From Rhodospirillales bacterium (GTDB lineage Bacteria; Pseudomonadota; Alphaproteobacteria; Rhodospirillales; Casp-alpha2): 64,000 bases of DNA. The first letter of the stretch is position 1; every line of letters begins with the position of its first letter. Below the pieces are notes generated by a model. It was not told the origin of the DNA and did not search any database. It saw nothing but the letters and a program-made list of their open reading frames with translations. A program made the translations under genes and the position numbers. Of the stretch, positions 63,939 through 64,000 are shown piece by piece. Location of the stretch: NCBI GenBank assembly GCA_021775095.1, contig JAJFII010000019.1, forward strand, positions 42,806 to 106,805, in the 5' to 3' direction.

Positions 63939-64000
63939 AGGTGCGCACCGTCTGACCCTTGTGGTATGACCACGTTTCCTAGAGTGGTGGCACCTTCTCT

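Noticed and set aside
1..64000. CRISPR arrays, tRNA/rRNA genes, prophage or integrase genes
   Set aside because: Looked for and not seen; the only regular repeats are the 27-bp array, the 36-residue coding repeats, small leader duplications and the two MITE-like copies.

Overview
The window looks like a chromosomal segment of a free-living, motile alphaproteobacterium, most likely of the Rhodospirillales. The evidence is the run rpiB-glyA-nrdR-ribD-ribE-ribBA-ribH-nusB, an RpoH-type sigma factor, DUF2336- and DUF6898-type proteins, a K+-independent H+-pyrophosphatase, a hopanoid-type RND exporter (HpnN) and several multidomain class III nucleotide cyclases. Most genes look native. No rRNA, tRNA, CRISPR array, phage module or transposase gene was found. 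The only mobile element seen is a short inverted-repeat (MITE-like) element present twice.

Layout. 1-5.5 kb: an M24 peptidase-family protein facing a periplasmic binding protein overlapped by a large hybrid sensor kinase. 5.7-8.1 kb: a divergent pair matching SenB (selenosugar synthase) and SenA (EgtB-like selenoneine synthase). 8.2-21.8 kb: metabolic and transport genes (ribokinase, haloacid dehalogenase, two DMT exporters, GST plus CoA-transferase, Bcr/CflA MFS, cNMP-binding protein, TPR-glycosyltransferase, GMC oxidoreductase) with several hypothetical proteins and an unlisted 31-residue membrane peptide. 21.8-25.1 kb: DUF2336 protein, secreted DUF922-type protein and DNA polymerase IV. 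25.2-31.8 kb: a signalling island made of a coiled-coil protein of six 36-residue repeats, a GAF-GAF-PAS adenylate cyclase, an Hpt protein with a degenerate receiver, and a convergent CHASE2 adenylate cyclase. 31.9-37.5 kb: type I secretion ABC protein and HlyD adaptor, then a MotA/MotB stator pair. 37.6-41.2 kb: MBL-fold hydrolase, rpoH, ATP-grasp protein. 41.7-46.7 kb: envelope lipid transport (MlaA, two MlaC/HpnM-like paralogues, HpnN). 46.8-50.8 kb: a third adenylate cyclase and the H+-pyrophosphatase. 51-57.8 kb: FliL-like protein and the riboflavin/nusB/glyA/rpiB run. 57.9-64 kb: FMN-dependent hydroxyacid dehydrogenase, DUF6898-type protein, STAS protein, a sparse region, and an NMT1-like binding protein coupled to a sensor kinase.

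Themes. (1) cAMP signalling is dense: three class III cyclases with different sensory modules, a single-domain cyclic-nucleotide-binding protein and an MBL-fold hydrolase. Two of the cyclases share an unusual C-terminal tail. (2) Two solute-binding proteins, of unrelated families, are each directly coupled to a sensor kinase gene and have no ABC permease nearby, which suggests ligand sensing through the binding protein. (3) The second such pair carries two apparent single-base deletions, one in each gene's N-terminal signal or membrane segment. (4) The SenA/SenB pair predicts selenium (selenoneine) metabolism, but no senC/selD-like or egtD-like gene is in view. (5) RibBA has lost the cysteines of its GTP cyclohydrolase II half (RibBX-like).

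All calls are from reading the sequence and knowledge of protein families. No database search was run.
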